Shown piece after piece: positions 61,421 through 64,000 of a stretch of 64,000 nt of DNA. Where the stretch lies: contig JAYKKI010000066.1 in the NCBI GenBank assembly GCA_039881145.1, positions 12,541,501-12,605,500 of the forward strand, in the 5' to 3' direction. Each line of letters begins with the position of its first letter. Positions within the stretch are counted from its first letter, which is position 1. This DNA is from Druceiella hillmani (taxonomy: Eukaryota; Arthropoda; Insecta; Lepidoptera; Hepialidae). The position numbers and the translations under genes were made by a program. The notes beneath the pieces are model-generated. The model did not search any database. It was given only the letters and a program-made list of their open reading frames with translations, and was not told the DNA's origin.

Positions 61421-62002
61421 GGGTCAACGTTCTTTTATCACATACATCAAGTAAAGTGTGTCCCTGCTTTTACGTATGCTAGTCGTAGTCTAGTCACGAA
61501 GTTTGGGTTAAGTGTTGGTAATGATTTTGCGAATTTTGGATATTTTTTTTAAACTCAAAAGACGATATTTAAAAAAAAGTAATTTTAAAGACTGAATGAA
61601 TGATGACGCTTGTTCCATTAAATCATAATTTTTGTTTTATATCAATGGACACTAATTTTTATTTTATATTAAATGAAATTATTTTTTAATTTTATTTATT
61701 TATACACATTGTCATTTGTTTTCTTAATTATAATTTCTTCAAAGTAATCCATTTGTCACTATGATCTAATTGTATCATTCACAATCGTTTCATTTACACT
61801 ATCAAAATCACCAAAAATAGTCAACACATATTACTGTAGTTTTAATAGTCCTTGTAGGCTAAAAAAACATTTTTAAGCTGAAATTATTTAAATAAATTAA
61901 TAAATTGTAAAGTAACAGATGAATTCATTAGTAAATTAATTTGAAAGCCTCCACAAACTAATTTGTTTTTTTTTTATAAAACATCTATAAACGTTTTTGG
62001 AT
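61421..62002. other. AT-rich intergenic DNA, nothing recognised
   Basis: No motif seen. Confidence 0.45.
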
Positions 62003-62182
62003 GAGTTTTAAAACGTTCTAATGGCACGCCGCGAGGTGCCACTTGACATAGCTTCACGTCTTCTCGGCTAACAGTAATTTACGTGTGATCAACTCTACCA
62101 AGCATCTCAGGACGGCTCGCAATTTTCATGTGAAACATCTAATGGCACGTTTAAATGGTGAGTTAAAACGTTCTGATGGCAC
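62003..62182 (-). repeat. Threefold iterated 'GTGCCATYAGA' motif, coding-like
   Basis: On the minus strand, 'GTGCCATCAGAACGTTTTAA' (62182-62160), 'GTGCCATTAGATG' (62148-62136) and 'GTGCCATTAGAACGTTTTAA' (62027-62003) repeat. The first and last translate in one frame to 'VPSERF' and 'VPLERF', and the first is preceded by 'IARRY'; 'ARRY...VPSERLFS' is a hallmark of hAT C-termini. The segment before the last copy reads 'SREDVKLCQVAPRGVPLERF', which I do not recognise. It may be scrambled remnants of another hAT or of an unrelated ORF. Confidence 0.35.
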
Positions 62183-63855
62183 ATAGCGACGGGCTATTTG
62201 GCCAATTTTGCATCTTGACTGCTTTTTCCGATTTAATTATTTTAATTGATCCAACTTTTAATATATCCTCCTTTAATACATACAATACAATTATTAATTT
62301 GTGGAAAGATATTAATATTTTAGCCTTATCACCTGTTGGCGACTCGATTGTTTGTTCAATATTATTGTTTTTCTGCTGAAATAACAAACTAATGGATTAT
62401 TTTTCTAACTGAACATTATTTTACAATCTTTTAGCAAATGTTTCATAAACATAAAATATATAGCTGACATTTTTCAAGGCATGGTTCCACTCAAAGTTTC
62501 TTATTGAGAAAGCCTATTCTATTTTAGTGCACTAATATTAACTCACTGCGCTTTCTCTTTTTCGTTTTAATTAGATGAAAATATTAACCACATTAAAATT
62601 TGCATTATTATAGAAGAATGTGGTATAGTTAACATTATGCCCCGTTGTATTACTCACAATAGAATTAAAATTGAAATTATAACCAATCGATGTAAATATC
62701 ATATTTTAACCATTTTTAGATTTATTTGAACCATTTGTATGTATGTTAAATCATGTAGTAATTTTTTTTCATTAAAAAATTAAAATAAATTTCATGAGTC
62801 ATTATAATAGATTGTTAAATTATTAATAAAATGTTTAGTGTATAAATTCTCTTATTCCATTCGTGTGAAAAAGCAGCTGAATAGGGAAAGTGACGAGATG
62901 TAACGTTTTTAGTTTATATGCCATAATTGTATCTATTTGTAATTACTATTATACGCATCAGGCATATTATAATTCGTCACAAACAGCATAACGTTATTAA
63001 ACAGATTTAAATAACAAATCCAACCCTGGTCTATGTGGAAACACAATGGTGTTATATGATTGTTTATTGACTCGCTAGAGAAAACATAAGTTGTCTTCAA
63101 TAGACTTTGTTATTAATTTCGTTGATGATTCACACAACAATATTTTTTGGTTATAACTTTTTTTATGTATTTTCTTCTATATGCTTTTGGTTTGTTTTCA
63201 TTCAGGAGTAAACTTTCTCCTTTATGTTCTTGTTTAAACATTGTATTGTTAGGTGATTGGGTACTTATAATTGCACTATCGGCTGAAGAGTCATACGAAT
63301 TTAGTCTTAGTTTTCTATCTGTTTATCTTTCAGATGTATAATTTTTCAAGACTTTGCCCTTCTAATGCTTAATCATTTTCTATTACAGTAAATTCTAAGG
63401 ATACATCTTCTGTTTAGCGTTTTGTACTTTTATGTAGTCTTAGATTTTAATTATTAGTTTAAATTATAATTGCTTCCATATTCCGTAAATATTTTTCGGC
63501 TGTATCGTGTTTTTGGAGAATTTTTTTGTACAACATTATGCGTCAGTGATATCAGTTTATCATTACCTGTCTTTTTAAATTCGTTATCGTTTAATGTAGT
63601 ATTTAATATTCACGTACATATACTTCTTGATGGTTTCTGAAATATTTAATCGCCAATTAAGCTTTATATATTTATCGTACGTCTCAATTTAATCCGTGCT
63701 TATTTTATTTTATTTCATTAAGGAATTTACTTATTTAGTATTACGATAAAGAAATAAAGTAACAATGTCGAATTCATGGTTTTGACACTGTGTCGTCCTG
63801 GTTGCGGGTGCGTCATTAGTCCACTGCGTTAGCAACCTATAGACAAGCACGTACA
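62183..63855. other. AT-rich intergenic DNA, nothing recognised
   Basis: Frames of 60-75 codons exist on both strands at 62163-62387 and on the plus strand at 63147-63341, none with a recognised motif. Confidence 0.4.
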
Positions 63856-63905
63856 ATGGCAGCAATTGTATTATTATAAAATGACAGCAATTGTATTATT
63901 ATAAA
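63856..63905. repeat. 25-bp tandem duplication
   Basis: 'ATGRCAGCAATTGTATTATT' plus 'ATAAA' occurs twice in a row (63856 and 63881), followed by a third partial 'AATTGTATTATTA'. Confidence 0.85.
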
Positions 63906-64000
63906 TTGTATTATTAGTGCTATGTAAACCATATGGTGTAATGTTCTAAACAAGGCTTGGTGACTTTTACGCATTGTATTTTGTTTTGTGATACCTACTT

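Overview
This is a strongly AT-rich, gene-poor stretch of an arthropod (almost certainly insect) nuclear genome. It contains many (TA)n and (TG)n microsatellites and decayed copies of typical insect transposons: jockey/CR1-type and RTE-type non-LTR retrotransposons, mariner, pogo/Tigger, hAT, a tRNA-derived SINE, and several MITE or foldback families. Some dispersed repeats, such as the 'ACCGACTTCAAA...' type at 11.7, 26.0 and 37.8 kb and a 'GGGGCACAGCT' tail followed by (TA)n at 48.8 kb, look like repeats familiar from Lepidoptera. That order is a low-confidence guess. I see no intact host protein gene, no tRNA or rRNA gene, no CRISPR array and no bacterial operon logic.

Layout. 0-2.1 kb: two jockey-type reverse transcriptase fragments lying tail to tail. 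4.3-7 kb: two partial copies of a foldback repeat, two microsatellites and a decayed, unidentified coding segment (6563-6979). 9.4-10.2 kb: a hairpin and a Tc1/mariner-like fragment. 14.3-17 kb: a 235-bp tandem duplication, a D34D mariner fragment, a GC3-rich possible exon and the best full foldback copy. 21.5 kb: a MITE with arms of about 50 bp. 26.5 kb: an 80-codon frame faintly resembling calpain domain III. 29.9-34.3 kb: two inverted pogo/Tigger copies with a SINE between them. 39.8-41.5 kb: two more foldback copies. 47.3-50.2 kb: a GC-rich promoter-like block, then two perfectly identical 408-bp direct repeats. 50.8-53.8 kb: an RTE-type fragment and the 3' end of a CR1/jockey-like LINE with an internal 191-bp tandem duplication. 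55.8-57.1 kb: a 34-bp perfect palindrome and a whole mariner. 57.7-59.9 kb: a hAT transposon with an 8-bp target duplication and a LINE fragment nested inside. 60.4-64 kb: tandem duplications, one more LINE fragment and an iterated coding-like motif.

The parts do not form a pathway; the window is a record of nested insertion and decay. The most informative relations are these. The two pogo copies share a 26-bp frame-breaking inverted duplication, so their common ancestor was already broken. The SINE tail matches the 3' tail of the LINE at 52.6 kb. The hAT can be delimited to the base although a LINE splits it. Distances, motifs and repeats were read by eye. Family names rest on recognised motifs, not on database searches.
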